Numbered from the stretch's first letter, positions 36,701-48,831 are shown. The stretch is 64,000 nt of DNA from Trachythela sp. YZ-2020 (GCA_016169945.1 JADLSH010000382.1:2356001-2420000), one strand, 5' to 3'. Notes: generated by a model from the sequence alone, not told the origin. Translations and numbers: made by a program.

Positions 36701-39700
36701 AAAATGGACGGGTATTGTATAATTAAGCCCTACTGTACAGCCACCTATAAATCCGCCCTTGTAATTCTAAATTATTTGCTTGTATTGCTAAGGTGACCAT
36801 GCTACCCTGGAATGAAGACGAGTTAGCACCAGAGACGTCAGCGGTTTCTGACGATCTTGTTGAATTAAATCGTAATGGAGTGTTGACAATCAACAGTCAA
36901 CCACATGTTAATGCTGCAAAGTCAACTGACCCTGTCTTTGGTTGGGGAGGAGCTGGTGGATATGTTTATCAAAAAGTATTGAACGTTTTACTGTGTACTA
37001 CATAATACATACCCAACCAATGAACAAACTCCGCGTATTTTACTACGGATTTAATCGAACTGTGGCACGCATCAAAATATTTGCTTGCCTTGAGTATAGC
37101 AAGTGTATATGACTCCGTCCATAAACTGTCAAGTAAAGCTTTTCATTTCGTATTGAATTATGAACTGAAATTGCCAATACGAAAGCTGCTATATACGAAA
37201 GCTACAATATTTTGACGCGTGCCACAATTCGATGAAATCCGTAGTATAAGTTCAGCTTCACGTTCAAAAACGTAAGATTTCCTAAACGTCCCTGGTCCCT
37301 AGCTAGAACGTTATGGCAGGAAATCACAACTTCGTGGACTACACACGTAAAAACGCACAAGTTGTAACAAACCTGTACCAATGCTGTTTCAACGACTTGT
37401 TATCAGGGTGCGTTCGCACTGCTTGTTCCCAGCTTGCTAACAAGTTGTCAACGGCTTCTTGACAACTTGCTACCAGGTTGTTGACTCAACAGACTTGTTA
37501 CAAGTCGACTTGTTACCGTGTGTTACTGTGATTGACAAACTTGTAGCAAGTTGATAAAATGACAACATTGTTACAACTTGTTGACAAGCTTGCTACAAGT
37601 CTGTTACGAACACATCTTGTTACGAAGACATCAAGAAAATTTAAATTGAACAGGCATAAATTACTTCAAGTTAAGATTTATAAGCAAACTACTGTTTTAA
37701 GAGAAATTCAGCGCCACAATTCAGTTAATTAGCGGGGGTAAATTTTTAAGATATCAATAAAACTTCGGTCATATGAGTTTTACCGAAACCAGTCATATCA
37801 AAATACTCTGAATTAAGATGATGCAGAAAGAACGAAACGTCTGTTAAAATAGTTTTTTCATTGACCTTTTTTATGGCTCTTGAATTATGTACTTTTTTAG
37901 GCTATACATGATGTTCTAACGAAATACTTTACATCTTATTTTAGGCATATTTGGAGTTCTTTACTCGAAAGGAAGTTGTGGACAAATTATTGGAAGTATT
38001 AGAAACGGATCATCCAAGTGTCAGTTATCATGTTGTTGATCATAAAGTAAGTAAATTATAACACAACAACATTAGCAGTTTTCGTAAGAGTTATCGAAAT
38101 TATATAATAAATATACATGTATAAAGTCTTCAGTCGCCTAATGCTGAACTTAATATCTATAAAAAGAGAAAAGAAATCTACTGTTGGTAAAGCATTGAAT
38201 GAGCTAATCACCAAATCAGAAACAAAGTGGAGAGCACAAACTCAAATTCATGTTTTAGGGGTGCGAGTTATTTCCCGTTTTATCAACTGTTGCACACATC
38301 ATTCGATGTTTCTGCATTTCAAGTGTATTCAGAGTCATCATGATAAGGGGAATAATATTCTGTTCCAGCTCAATATAGCGTTGACAATACAGTGTTGGGA
38401 TTTTACCATGATAACATGATATGGTATCATTTCACAATGGGAGCATACTCGCCTAATGATGTCTTTAATGTAATATTTCAAATCCGAAAATGAGGATTCG
38501 ATGGGATTTCAAGTCCGAGTAGTTTATTTGGAGCTATCTGCGAGAACGTTCAGTCCGAATTTTGGTTTTGAAATGACATTTCGCACTCATAAATCATTAC
38601 TTAAAGTGAAGTGAATTAGTTTTGATCTAGTTGTAGGATTGAATCAGTATACTTCTCCGGGTGTCCCGTATCATGTAAGCAGAACAAAATTGTTAAAATT
38701 ATTGGTTACTTTCTTTCTGGTTCACGTTGTGTAGGGTGAGATTGATATAATCAGTGAAGAACTGGCTTCTCCTGTTGCTGTCACGTGGGGAGTATTTCCT
38801 GGAAAAGAGATTATTCAACCTACAGTGGTTGATCCTGTCAGTTTCCAGATTTGGAAGGTACAAGGAATTATTTATTATAATTTATACATCATGTGCTCAT
38901 GACCCATCCCAAATAGCCAATGATAAGTTATCACCCCCAGTCTCTTTAAGAACGTCGTAGTCTCAAAATGGCAACGCATCTGTATGTGTTTGCGAGATTA
39001 GGAGTTCTTATGTTAAAAATATACATGTTAGAAATCCCATTATTAACTGACTTAACGAAGAAACTCTTAAAACTGTAAAATAACGTCTTTTGTATATTTC
39101 TATTTTCATGTTTCGTTTTTGAGATATTTCGTTTTCTTTAATAAAGCAATGCAACCAACTTGACGTCACACATATTAGATAATGAGGCATCAGTGAAAGT
39201 TCTTGGCTCGTATTACTGTCGTTCCAATTGAAGTGTTCCTAAAATATTGCATCAATTCATTACCTAGAGCATAGTCAATTCATTCGTTGAAAAATTGATC
39301 AACTTCCTGTGTGTGTGAATCGACCAATGGCGTCTCATTTCAGTGACTGATTGACCAATTGGGAACAAGTATGCTTAGTAAACAGGAAGTTGAGCAATTT
39401 TTGAGCAAATGTATTGATCAACTCTAGGTAATGAATTGATGCAATATTTTAGGAACACTTCAATTGGAACGACAGTAAAAAAATCACTTGGAACAAGCAG
39501 GGTGTGTTTACTTGAAATACATGAAATTCCGCATTAAATTGCTAAATCTGAGAATTCCGTATTCCACATCACGCTTTGAAAAATTCCTCACTCCGTTGGG
39601 TATTACACAAAAAAATTACATATTCTAAACAAAAAGTAAAAGAATACCCCATTCCAAAGTTCTGCCTTATCCCCCGAAAGTGTCCATCCTGTTGAAATAT

Positions 39701-41550
39701 ATATTTAATAATAATAATAATAATAATAATAATAGGGATACAAAACCTTCACTGATATCTCATATATAAATGACGTCAATATGACATCATTTTGTTGCAT
39801 TGCTTTATTAAAAGATGTATAACCATATCGCAGAAGCGGCATATGCCATGGGCCCCGCGCTTTAGGCTAGAAAGAAAAATAGAATATTCTCAAACTTTAT
39901 TAAGAAAAAGTGACAGACCAATTACCAATAGTGAATGTTATAATATCAGATACGTTACTGTCATTACATCTTTCAAATTAAGATTGCAATTCAACCATAT
40001 ATTCTTAAAACGGGTTAATTTTTTCAGGTTATAGAGCAGTCGGAAAAAGCCAAAGGGACCCCGCGCGAAGAAAATGCCACGAGCCCCGCGCTGCCTTAAT
40101 CCGGCTCTGGAAATAATCTATAAAAGAAGTTACAGTTTTAAGGGTTATTTCGTTTTAGATAATATTAAGCAGTTTTGTGTCATGCACTTATAATGACAAA
40201 TAACTTCAGGTGAAATAGAAAGGGTTCAGAATTGATAGGATATTACGAATATTGAAAATATTTAAGTACATTTTCTGACCAAACTAAATCTTCAACAGCC
40301 TCAAACACGCTACTCTATCTATGTTGCCAATAAAAAATCAACAATTGTCTGTGTAGTAAATAAGAACTAAGATAAAGTAGACAATTACGATAATACAGAA
40401 CATACTCCGAAACAAGACAAAATAATAAATTGTTATATATTTCGGTTCTAGTTAAAAAATACAAAAATATAGTAAACGTTGTCTCCCGAACCCTGAAATG
40501 AATAACATTCACTGGTTATAATTATTGATATCACGGATAAGCCGAATCCAGTAATTGTTTTATTATACATTCAAAAAATGTGGTTTTAGCAACGACCTTT
40601 TGACCGCGCTTTGGTCCAAAGCGCTGGATGGTCCAATAAAATAGCTTTTCGACAATGGTGCTGTAGTCGCTCCCCCGGTTTTGCTAAGGAGGGTCCTAAG
40701 GAGTGACAGTCTGCTAAAGAACATAAGATGATAGTAGATTAACTGAACGTAAACCTTGTGTGGAATCACCGAATGCACCCTGTTAACCGCTCTTTCAGGA
40801 ACATATTACCGTCTGCAGTTATACTAAAAGCCATGTTATACGGGACAATTTTTGCTGCAAATTGCGACACAATAGGCCTTTTGCAGGATGCTAAAAATAA
40901 ATCAAAACAATGAGTGACTGCATGGAGAACAGTGGGATTTTCAAAACAATGAAAAGACAATGGAGCAATTACTCCCACGGTATCGGGGGCGCTATTGTTA
41001 TGCTAAGTTACCTGCAAAAGGTCTATTTCTGCACAGAACCATGTTATGTAGAAATGTACGCACAGAAAACAGTGAACATGGCCCGCGTTTCACTTCACCG
41101 ATATCATCATTCTCATTAAGTTCTTTGTTGCCTTCTGGGTATGTTTTGCAAAAAATATATCGGCGAAGTAAAACGAGATTCATGCTCACAATTTCTCTGG
41201 GAATATACATCTTACCTAACATCGCTCTCTGTCCGAAATTGCGTTGCATGCAAGTTGCAGAAAAAATTGCTTCGTGTAACATGGCCTTTACACAGACTTT
41301 CCAATTTCAGGATGAAGCATTTGCTCTATGGCAACATCAGTGGGCAAGGTTATATCCAGAGGGATCCAAATCACGTGAAATTATTGACACAATTCATGAT
41401 AGCTACCGGTTAGTCAACTTGGTTGATAATGATTATGTCGCCGGGAATTGTTTGTTTGAAGCAATAAAGAAAGCTGTTAAACTAGTAAATATGAAGGAAC
41501 AAACCAACGTTTCTGTCGAAACTCAAGCGAATGCGGTTAACTCTGGGTAG
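30764..41550 (+). CDS. MTHFR: Methylenetetrahydrofolate reductase, complete, 10 exons
   Basis: Reduces 5,10-methylene-THF to 5-methyl-THF with FAD and NAD(P)H in the cytosol, supplying methyl groups for methionine synthesis. Exons: 30764-30968, 32250-32468, 33542-33655, 34460-34653, 35259-35456, 35888-36262, 36793-36975, 37945-38046, 38735-38857, 41311-41550. These sum to 1953 nt (650 codons plus stop), close to the 656 of human MTHFR. All junctions are GT-AG with matching phase. The catalytic barrel has [10 protein letters not shown] (Glu48, the flavin-side acid), [26 protein letters not shown] and [14 protein letters not shown]. Ala206 in the last matches human Ala222. The regulatory SAM-binding half starts near residue 340 ([15 protein letters not shown]) and includes [23 protein letters not shown] and [10 protein letters not shown]. 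The start follows an in-frame taa at 30761-30763, so it is secure. MITEs sit in introns 1 and 9. A possible AATAAA lies at 41849-41854. Confidence 0.97.
31018..31405. mobile_element. hAT MITE in MTHFR intron 1
   Basis: Left end CAGGGCCGCCCAGAGACG and right end complement CAGGGGTGCCCAGACG pair imperfectly. Flanks AGTATTGT (31010-31017) and GGTATTGT (31406-31413) match at 7 of 8 positions. The element is 388 bp, non-coding, and starts 50 bp after the exon 1 donor. Confidence 0.8.
35484..35540 (+). mobile_element. hAT-like terminus in MTHFR intron 5
   Basis: CAGGGCTCGAAATAGCGGCC followed by a self-complementary GGCCTGCC...GCAGGCC segment resembles a hAT end. It begins 27 bp after the exon 5 donor. 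No right end was identified before exon 6 at 35888. Confidence 0.35.
37355..37625. repeat. ACAAGTTG-rich repeat in MTHFR intron 7
   Basis: More than a dozen copies of ACAAGTTG, CAACTTGT, TTGTTACAAG and close variants occur in both orientations within 270 bp, at irregular spacing. The region is full of overlapping small palindromes and can fold extensively. It is unlike neighbouring intron sequence. Confidence 0.75.
39216..39475. mobile_element. 260-bp foldback MITE in MTHFR intron 9
   Basis: The first 50 bp or so (CTGTCGTTCCAATTGAAGTG onward) are the near-perfect complement of the last. TA flanks both ends (39214-39215, 39476-39477). Non-coding. Confidence 0.85.
39706..39734. repeat. (AAT)n microsatellite
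   Basis: About nine uninterrupted AAT units in MTHFR intron 9. Confidence 0.95.
40827..41289. mobile_element. MITE, copy 2, abutting MTHFR exon 10
   Basis: Left end AAAGCCATGTTATACGGGAC and right end complement AAAGGCCATGTTACACGAAG pair. The internal sequence matches copy 1 at 30339-30617 (TTTTTGCTGCAA, GTTATGTAGAAA, TGCTCACAATTTCTC) with extra material near the left. Its right end lies 21 bp before exon 10, so the branch-point region of that acceptor is probably inside or beside the element. Confidence 0.7.
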
Positions 41551-43416
41551 ACCAGTATAGCTTGTTTTCTTCAACGGCATAGGAATAGTACTTGTACTCG
41601 AAGAAGGTGGTAGAATACTTGGTGAAATATTTTTATTCGTGGCTGGCTCTATACTGAAGCCTATAGTGAATCGACCCACAATTATGTGAAGCTTGTCGTT
41701 CTTTATAATTATGTGGATTGCATTTCTCCCATGGAGTCTATGACAGTATTTATTTGAACCAGAGATTTAGATTCCGTGCTAGGAAATTTAGAATTTAGCT
41801 TGATTTGTATACCCCCATGACACTATTTCTGATTAAGGCCATTTCCTGAATAAACTCGCGAGTTACAATCTTGGACAAAACCCCTTAAGACCGCCATATA
41901 TGCGATCAAATGTCATAGTCATGAGCTGCGCAAATTTGAAGGTGACTATCAATTACTGTCACCATGAAACTAAATCCATCATATAGAGGACTAAGCAACA
42001 TACTATTTTCAGCTTGAAAATTACACTGGAATTCAACTAGTTGTTCAAGTTTGTAGAGTCAAGTATCTACAGTATATCCATAATAACTTCCATGTAGGTT
42101 TGCATTACGATTAATATAATTGTGTTGTTTTGTGGAGTGCACCACGGTCGTTGTGTATTTGGCAAAGCTGTCGATATGAAGGCCAGGGTCTTCATCAATG
42201 ATAGTCATATTTCATTTGCACTGATGAATAAACGTGGTGTTTCCACAAAACAAAGCAATTATATTTATCTTTTTATCCAATTCAAAAACGTTGGACCTTT
42301 TGCTGTAAGAGCAGCGCAGAGATCATAATAGCGGTCGGTCTCCGGTCAATGACCAAAGTGACCATAAATTATTGACCCAGCTATAGTTGTAACTGTGAGT
42401 AGTGTACTTTATAACAAGAACTTGGTTATAACAAGAACTGTCTTTTGCAAATTATATGCTGGTGTTTTGACCTGCTGCGTTGTGTTATTTGTTATTTGGT
42501 GGGGTTCGGTGGCGAAGCTAGCAAGAGCAACTGGACATGCTATGCAAAGTTTAATTTTTAATTATTCAATCCTTTAGAAATGTATCGTCTTATTAAGCCT
42601 ATCTAAGTACGCGTTATTTGAATAGAATGACAAGTTGCCGTGGCTATAGCTTCGCCACTGAAGAGGTGGGTAATCTTTTTGTGTGAAAAAGGTCCTGCCC
42701 CTTAATACACGTATGCGCTGTAGCGTCTGATGTAGCTGTTCTTTGTCCAGGATCCAAACCCGGTTCGTTCTGAAACCCACCCAATGGTTAGACTAAAAAC
42801 AATAACGAAATATGTAATCAACATAAGTCAACGTATCTGTATATTTTCCCATTAAAATTGCATCGTACGTAAACGAAGCTTCCGTCACTGAAGCGCATTT
42901 GTCGCTTACAAAATCGCCATATTGCAATAGAAATGCCAAATCCCAAGCCTTTGGCCGTGGTACGTGTGCTAAAATGGGTATTTTCTTTTGGGTTACGCTG
43001 TCGCAAAACATATACTTCCAGTGTACATCTAGGAGTATTATTAGGCTACTTGTGTGATAGTATTAGGGTAGTTTTGGATAATTGCATGATTGGCAGGGAT
43101 AAATTTCGCACATCTCTGCTGTCGTTTTTAAATTCTAATACACGAAGCCACAGCCAAACTGCGAGAAGCGTACAAGAAAGAAGACTTCTGATTCTTTATT
43201 TTTGGAAAGATGAATCAAGCGCTCATCATCGCTCGAACAGGTAAATATTACAAACATTTACTTAAAATGTATTCAATTTTATGTTTTAACTCGTGAATTA
43301 GGTGTACAAGTTACCTTTGACGACCAGGATAAATCATTAAATCCCAAATTATCCCATGGCCACGATGCGTTTGAATGTAATATCACCTTTGAATACCTTC
43401 TACTCTTCGAATATTT
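41551..43416. other. Downstream flank of MTHFR
   Basis: Non-coding as far as I can tell. Contains a possible polyadenylation signal AATAAA at 41849-41854. A 103-codon frame at 42933-43244 has no recognisable domain. Confidence 0.35.
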
Positions 43417-43527
43417 AACAATTATACCATGAGCTCGAGTCGTGTATGAGCTGTATATAGCCGACGCAGTGCGTGGCACCGAGTTGGCTATCAGCCATAT
43501 ACGACGAGAGCGAATGGTATAATTGTT
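43417..43527. mobile_element. 111-bp palindromic MITE
   Basis: AACAATTATACCAT at the left is mirrored exactly at the right, and pairing continues inward with mismatches (GCTCGAGTCGTGTATG against CATATACGACGAGAGC). The centre carries a second small hairpin (TAGCCGACGC / CGAGTTGGCTA). Non-coding. Confidence 0.7.
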
Positions 43528-44198
43528 TTATAATATAGCCATTAACTGCATCGATAGACTATTATGTACTGTAATATTTTGACAATTTGTGCAGCCACAA
43601 TCCGTGTCACAACTTGGCCTAAAAAGTTCAAATGTTTTTGTTATGTTTTTGTTTTAAAACTTAAAGTGAAACGGTTTTAGAACGTTTCTGAAGACTTGCG
43701 ATATTTTTATATAGGTTTTCAGGTAAAACAAGTGCTTTTTAACTGCAAAGTTATTTGTTTTTGATTGCTATTTTCTCCAAAAAAATTATATTCTGAAAAT
43801 GTTTTTTCGTTGCTCTTTCGGTACTACTTCTTGTAAGAAACTTATATCTAAACTAGTTTCTACATTATAAATCCATTTGCTAACATGTAAACAATTGCTG
43901 GAAGTTTTTTCGTGCTGTTTCTCTATCAAGTCTCCAAAAAGTTGTTTTCGGGTTGGCAAAAACTCTTATAGTTTTTGTGCCGCCATTTTGTTTTTGCTAC
44001 TCGATGTATATGAGCTGTTATCAGAGGAGGAATGGTGACTATACCGTGATGCTTTGCGGTTAATTATATATTAATTTTTCGGACGAGCGCGCTCATTATT
44101 CGCTTGGCTTTCGCTATCAACACAACAGGAGTGAGAAATATGGCGGATTTTATAAGCCCAATTCGCGGCCATAAAGCTTCAGTTTTGGAAGGACATAT

Positions 44199-44915
44199 AT
44201 GCGCTTCTTTTTGTTCATTGTGTATCGTCGGAGCCTATGCTGCTGGTTCCCAATGGGTTATCGTGTGTTCAGTTTGTTTGAATGTCGTGAGATCAGTTTG
44301 GATAGTTTGGACATCAGAAGAATCGCTATTTGTCCAGCAACTGTTAATGGCATAAAAGTTGACGAAATTTTCGCCGATTGCAGTAGTCCCGTACAGATAG
44401 AGATACATTCCAGTTGTATTTTTAAGGTATGTATTTGTTTTAATCGTGAAACGTGTTACAAATTACAAAATAATGTCATGTATTAAAATAAAAACAAATA
44501 TTTAGTGAAGCAATTATAGGTTACTTTCACTTTGACTTTCAGTCTTCACCTTCATCAAAGCCCGTTTTTGCTTTTTAATTTCATATTTCTGGGCTTGTAT
44601 ATGATTCATACTCTGATAACCAACGTCTTGAACCAACGTTGGCAATAATATAATACTTGTGCTGTCTATTTTCAAATTTATATGCATTCTTATGGCTGGG
44701 AATCCGGTTACTGTAAAGTTTATAGAGAAGCTTTATTTTGTTGCTATTTACTACAATTTAGTCTTTACTACACTACCAATGTAATTCTCTTGTAGTTCTC
44801 GGACCTCAATGATCCTCGGCGAGATGAAAAAGGGCAAAATCTTGTCTTTTATAATGTTATTTTATGGGATTTTGATATTCTGCCAACACCACCTTCTCAA
44901 GCAGTTCAACCTTGA
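44199..44915 (+). CDS. Hypothetical two-exon protein
   Basis: Exon one (44199-44426) ends SSCIFK at a GTATGT donor. Exon two (44796-44915) follows a TGTAG acceptor in the same phase and reads FSDLNDPRRDEKGQ to a tga at 44913-44915. The joined frame has protein-like composition (LDIRRIAICPATVNGIKV, VFYNVILWDFDILP). I recognise no domain. The true start is uncertain: MRFFLFIVYRR at 44199 or MGYRVFSLFECR further in. It may be the 5' part of a gene that includes 45130-45850. Confidence 0.4.
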
Positions 44916-45129
44916 GATCCGGATACTGTTAATGAAGACAACGTGTTGTCTTAATTAGACAACGTGTTGTCACCAGTAAACTTACAAGGGGAAAGTGGAT
45001 GTAACTGTACCCTACAACCAATAAATCCTGTGTGCTTGGTGGGTATTCCAGTTCATCGGATGTTGAATGATGATGACGTGACGAGAGAAAGAGAGATGGA
45101 GGAAATCGATCAGAGAATTAACTCAAACT

Positions 45130-45696
45130 TTGGAAGTTGAAGATTCTGTAACAGAGGAGACTGATGATTCCAGGGAAGACGACGATGGTCTTGATGAAGA
45201 GGACGATGATGATGGTGATCTTGGTGGTGATGGTGATCTTGATGGTGCTGGTGATCTTGATGGTGCTGGTGGTCTTGGTGGTGCTGGTACATGTGATGGT
45301 AATGATGGTGATCTTGATGGTGGTGATGATGATAACAAGGAGATTTTATATGCTGAAAAATTTGTTGTTGTTGGGTCTTGGCATGAACAAAGATACCAAG
45401 GTGCTCTTGCAAGCTGCATGTGGAGGAGATCGGCAAAGCTTGATTTACAATTTAATGTGGAATCTGAACCAGACAATGTTAAAGACAAAAATGCTTTGAA
45501 ATTTTCAATTTTTCACAACAACAAGTGGCATGTTATTGGTTATTGTGCGGTGAACAAAATAGCTAAACTGAAGCGAGCTATGCAGAAACGAAGTACGATC
45601 AGTTTCTCTCCCAGGGAAATATGCTCCCAGGGAAAATACATTACTCCACTGTGCAGCATTGCTGATTGTGAAAAGTGGACCATGGGACAGAGATGA
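45130..45696 (+). CDS. Acidic repeat protein with HIRAN-like segment, partial
   Basis: An Asp/Glu/Gly-rich N-terminus (DDDGLDEEDDDDGDLGG and six or so DLDGAG-type repeats, 45190-45330) precedes a globular region. That region runs VVVGSWHEQRYQGALASCMW, LDLQFNVESEPDNVKDKNAL and WHVIGYCAVNKIAKLKRAM. The pattern small-residue-G, L.L..E.DN..DKNA, then a VIGY block recalls HIRAN DNA-binding domains. The match is by eye only. The frame stops at 45694, but a +1 frame continues GPWDRDDPRNNYNSDI to about 45740, which suggests a frameshift or a missed exon. A further exon-like frame follows an acceptor at 45777 (NPLYKDLLLLEGTFERLEG) up to a GTAATT donor at 45851. The gene start was not established. Confidence 0.4.
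   Translation: MEVEDSVTEETDDSREDDDGLDEEDDDDGDLGGDGDLDGAGDLDGAGGLGGAGTCDGNDGDLDGGDDDNKEILYAEKFVVVGSWHEQRYQGALASCMWRRSAKLDLQFNVESEPDNVKDKNALKFSIFHNNKWHVIGYCAVNKIAKLKRAMQKRSTISFSPREICSQGKYITPLCSIADCEKWTMGQR
45190..45330. repeat. GGTGATCTTGAT-type coding repeat
   Basis: A (GATGGT)-rich stretch with a 12-18-bp period encodes the Asp/Gly tract of the frame above. Antisense frames through it are His- or Pro/Ser-rich shadows. Confidence 0.7.
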
Positions 45697-45850
45697 TCCA
45701 AGAAACAATTATAACAGTGATATAGATACTAGAATATTGTAAATTATTGTGTTTTTATCTTTTTGTGGAAGTGCAGGAACCCTTTGTACAAAGACCTGTT
45801 GTTATTGGAAGGCACATTTGAAAGACTGGAAGGAGACAAATATTGTCCAG

Positions 45851-47405
45851 GTAATTTTCTGCTGGGTTACACTCCCTTCCACAACTGTGTGCTATCAAAT
45901 GTTACAAATTGACAAGTAATCATACATATATACAGCTGTACTACAGATTATGGTTTTTATGATTTTTACATGTGTTGTGATTGCTTTTATAGCTGCTGTT
46001 GTGGCATAGTGGCGAGTCTTTATTCCACGAACATAAAAGTTAGAGAAGTATGAAATACTGAGTAAGTATGATCTAGTTGAATAAACAGCTAAGTCCTAAC
46101 CTAATACTTCGTTGCAGCATTGTATTGAACATGTATATTGCTTAGGTTATGATGTCATGTTTCATGATTGATAATATATTTTTCTAAGCATTTACTAGGA
46201 TAAGCACAGTGTTACATTTGTAGAATTTAGACATCATAAATATACTTTTAATTAGTACATACAGTATTTCATCATAGTTTAAGTTTTACATTTGAAAGTT
46301 TTATATTGAACATTTAGATTATTTGTTGGGTTTTTACATTATTCATTAACTTGGAATTAAGATAATTGTACATATGTAGGATATATAATTTCAGGAAATA
46401 AATAGGTTAACATGTAAATCTAGAGGTACACATTATCAGTTTTGTGACTCTAGATAGTATAGTTAAATAAGTGATAGACAGTAGGTTTCTCTAGGCAGAG
46501 TAAAAGCACCGTTTTCTTAATCAACCTAATTCTTCCCATGTGTTTTGGTTGAATGAAAATGGTGCAACATTTCTTAAACATTTTATGCATTTCTTATTTC
46601 AGGTCTACTGTAATTATGATATTATTTGTAACTTGAATTTTATGACATAAATAAATTGTTTTCATAAACCATTCACTGTGTGTATTATATTTGTACATAA
46701 CCAATAATAGCCCGATAAAGGAAAAATATAATACTTAAATCCCCGCCAGTCAAAAGTAAAGTCTTCTGGACTGATTTGAAGCACGTGATTTTATGTACAT
46801 TGTGTTGTTGGAGCACCCGTAAGTTTTTTTCATAGTTTCGACATGGCTAGTCGTTCAAGAATTGATTTGAATAACCCAGGATTGATGGTAGAAATGCATT
46901 GGTTTTTGCTGCTTTTGAAGGTAGGTGATTTATTATATATATTTTAACGAATAGATATTTAACATTTTGCAGTTGTCTGTTTAGTTGCTACACACTATAT
47001 GACGTCAGAACAAAAAAGGCCTAATTAACGAGCCGTCATGGCGAGTACATAGATACAGCTTTTGTGATTGGTTGTTGTACTTGTGACGTCATAAAGACAC
47101 ATACGCATGTATTCACTTACAAGCTCTAGATGTATTCGTTTTATATAACAAATTCTATTTGTTTGATATAATAAAAAGGGGAATAGTTCACTTTAAAAAG
47201 GGGAATAGACAGGTAAATAGTTCACTTTCATTTGCGAAATTGAGAACTTGAAATTCTACAAATATCATGGCATATCCACATAATTTTCACAAATAAGTAA
47301 ATACTATTGGCCAGCTTAGATCATGTGACCAATTTTTATCGAGAGTGGTGGTGGTGGTGCCACGTTTTGTTTTGTAAAGTTGAATTTGAAGTGGTACTTA
47401 GTTCC
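45851..47405. other. Non-coding DNA with one possible isolated exon
   Basis: At 46843-46921 the frame MASRSRIDLNNPGLMVEM ends at a GTAGGT donor and could be a first exon, but no following exon is found. Elsewhere nothing recognisable. Confidence 0.3.
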
Positions 47406-47413
47406 TATAAAAG
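47406..47413 (+). promoter_or_regulatory. TATA box of the lipase locus
   Basis: TATAAAAG lies 98 bp before the lipase start codon, which would place transcription initiation near 47436. Confidence 0.6.
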
Positions 47414-47503
47414 GAGGAACGAAGCGCCTTCGAAAGTATTACCTTCGAAGCAGTCAAGTTTTGGTATAGAGAAAATATTTAAGAAGTCGAAAAATAGCTG
47501 ATC

Positions 47504-48720
47504 ATGTCTTCAAAAATTTCCATCTTAATGCTGGTCGCTTGTGTTGCATTGGCAAAAGCTGGTGAGTAGGAATTAAGGAATTTCACGTAGTAGTCCAGTG
47601 TAGCTGTGTAGGTATAGTATTCTACAATAAGCTGTACATCGTGGTACGTCTCCACGTTTCTCCACGTTGGTAGTATTCTACAGATAAAGCCGCCGTTTAC
47701 GATACACTGGCTTAAAATATTTCACCTCAGTCACATTTAGATCGTAAATTAGTTTGGGGAGTACGCAATTCAATTACCAGTTGAATTTTATATACTGTAG
47801 TGATGAAAAATGCAAAAAAATTGTAAAAACCCGTTGGTTTATTCAAAGTCCAAAGCGTTTTCCCGGAATGATACATCATTTTTTCCAAAATTGGAAAATC
47901 AAATTATTAAGAAATTCTTGTGAACTGTTATAGATAGATTAAAAAGATTGTGTGCAAACAGATCGACTCACTATATAAAGTTGATTTCTGTAATCGCGTT
48001 TGACCAGTGACTATGTTGTGTATGAGCCTTTGACAAACGTATTTCATTTCAAATATGTTTTGCAACCTTCTTTAATCTTATCTATTCTGTTCGTTTTTGT
48101 TACAACAAATACAGCATCTCCTCCAGAGAAATACATCAAGTTGGCTATTGGCGTGTCGAAGGCTGCTTATTTACCACTTAGTGGAAGCCGGTACATTCAA
48201 TATGGTTATATTATCGAGAACAGTTTAACTACAAAACCCTTTTCAAACTACGACGGAAGTCAAGACAGGCTTTCTTGCAGCATCAGTGGATGGAGGGCGA
48301 AACACCACGAAATAAGTGAAACCGAAGTATTATTATTCAAGCACACGCATCAAAAACTGGCAGTCTTTGGGTTTCGAGGAACTGAACCTACCAGCCTCCA
48401 AGACTGGGTAAAGAACTTCCACGTTAGGCCAACTGAAGTCGTTATCGGCTCTGAAGTGTTCAAAATTCACGGAGGATTCGGCAACCGTTATCAGGACATT
48501 TCATAATGGTTTGAATCTGAGTACCAAGATATTCCTCAAGATTATACAATCATTATTACAGGTCATAGTCTAGGTGGAGCAATGGCTACAATCGCAGCTG
48601 CATATGCAAGTGGTAAATTAAACAGACGTCCAGATACAGTACAGTCATCACATTCGGCTCGCCTAAAGTTGGTGACGACGATTTTGTAACCTACTATAGT
48701 AAACACGTCGAAGTGACACG
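47504..48720 (+). pseudogene. Secreted class 3 lipase, disrupted and truncated
   Basis: Exon one (47504-47561) encodes a signal peptide, MSSKISILMLVACVALAKA, and ends at a GTGAGT donor in phase 1. Exon two begins after ACAG at 48115; the split codon restores Ala, then SPPEKYIKLAIGVSKAAY. Class 3 lipase motifs follow: FGFRGTEPTSLQDWVKNF (oxyanion region), IHGGFGNRYQ, the nucleophile elbow GHSLGGAMA (48561-48587; Ser in GHSLG) and FGSPKVGDDDFV with a likely catalytic Asp region beyond. Lesions: a taa at 48504-48506 inside the helix before the elbow, and one missing base near 48637 before VITFGSP. After YYSKHVEVTR (48720) similarity ends, roughly 90-130 residues short of the family. Array-like sequence begins within about 40 bp. 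It is probably the stump of a lipase gene cut off by the tRNA array. Confidence 0.8.
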
Positions 48721-48831
48721 AAATGCGAAAAACAAAACGAAATGCGAGAAACAACGTTGAATAGGGGGGCATGGGGGGAAATAGTATATTGCTTATGGAC
48801 TTCCCTGTCCACGTAATTTTTGCCAAGATTG

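Noticed and set aside
40910..41310. Extending the last MTHFR exon upstream through the open frame from 40960
   Set aside because: That part is MITE sequence. Alignment to the MTHFR family begins exactly at the cag acceptor, and the exon 9 phase joins at 41311.
45110..45488. His-rich and Ser/Pro-rich antisense proteins
   Set aside because: Shadows of the Asp/Gly-coding repeat on the + strand.
46843..46921. First exon MASRSRIDLNNPGLMVEM with GTAGGT donor
   Set aside because: Plausible but no downstream exon in phase before the lipase locus; mentioned only as a possible exon.
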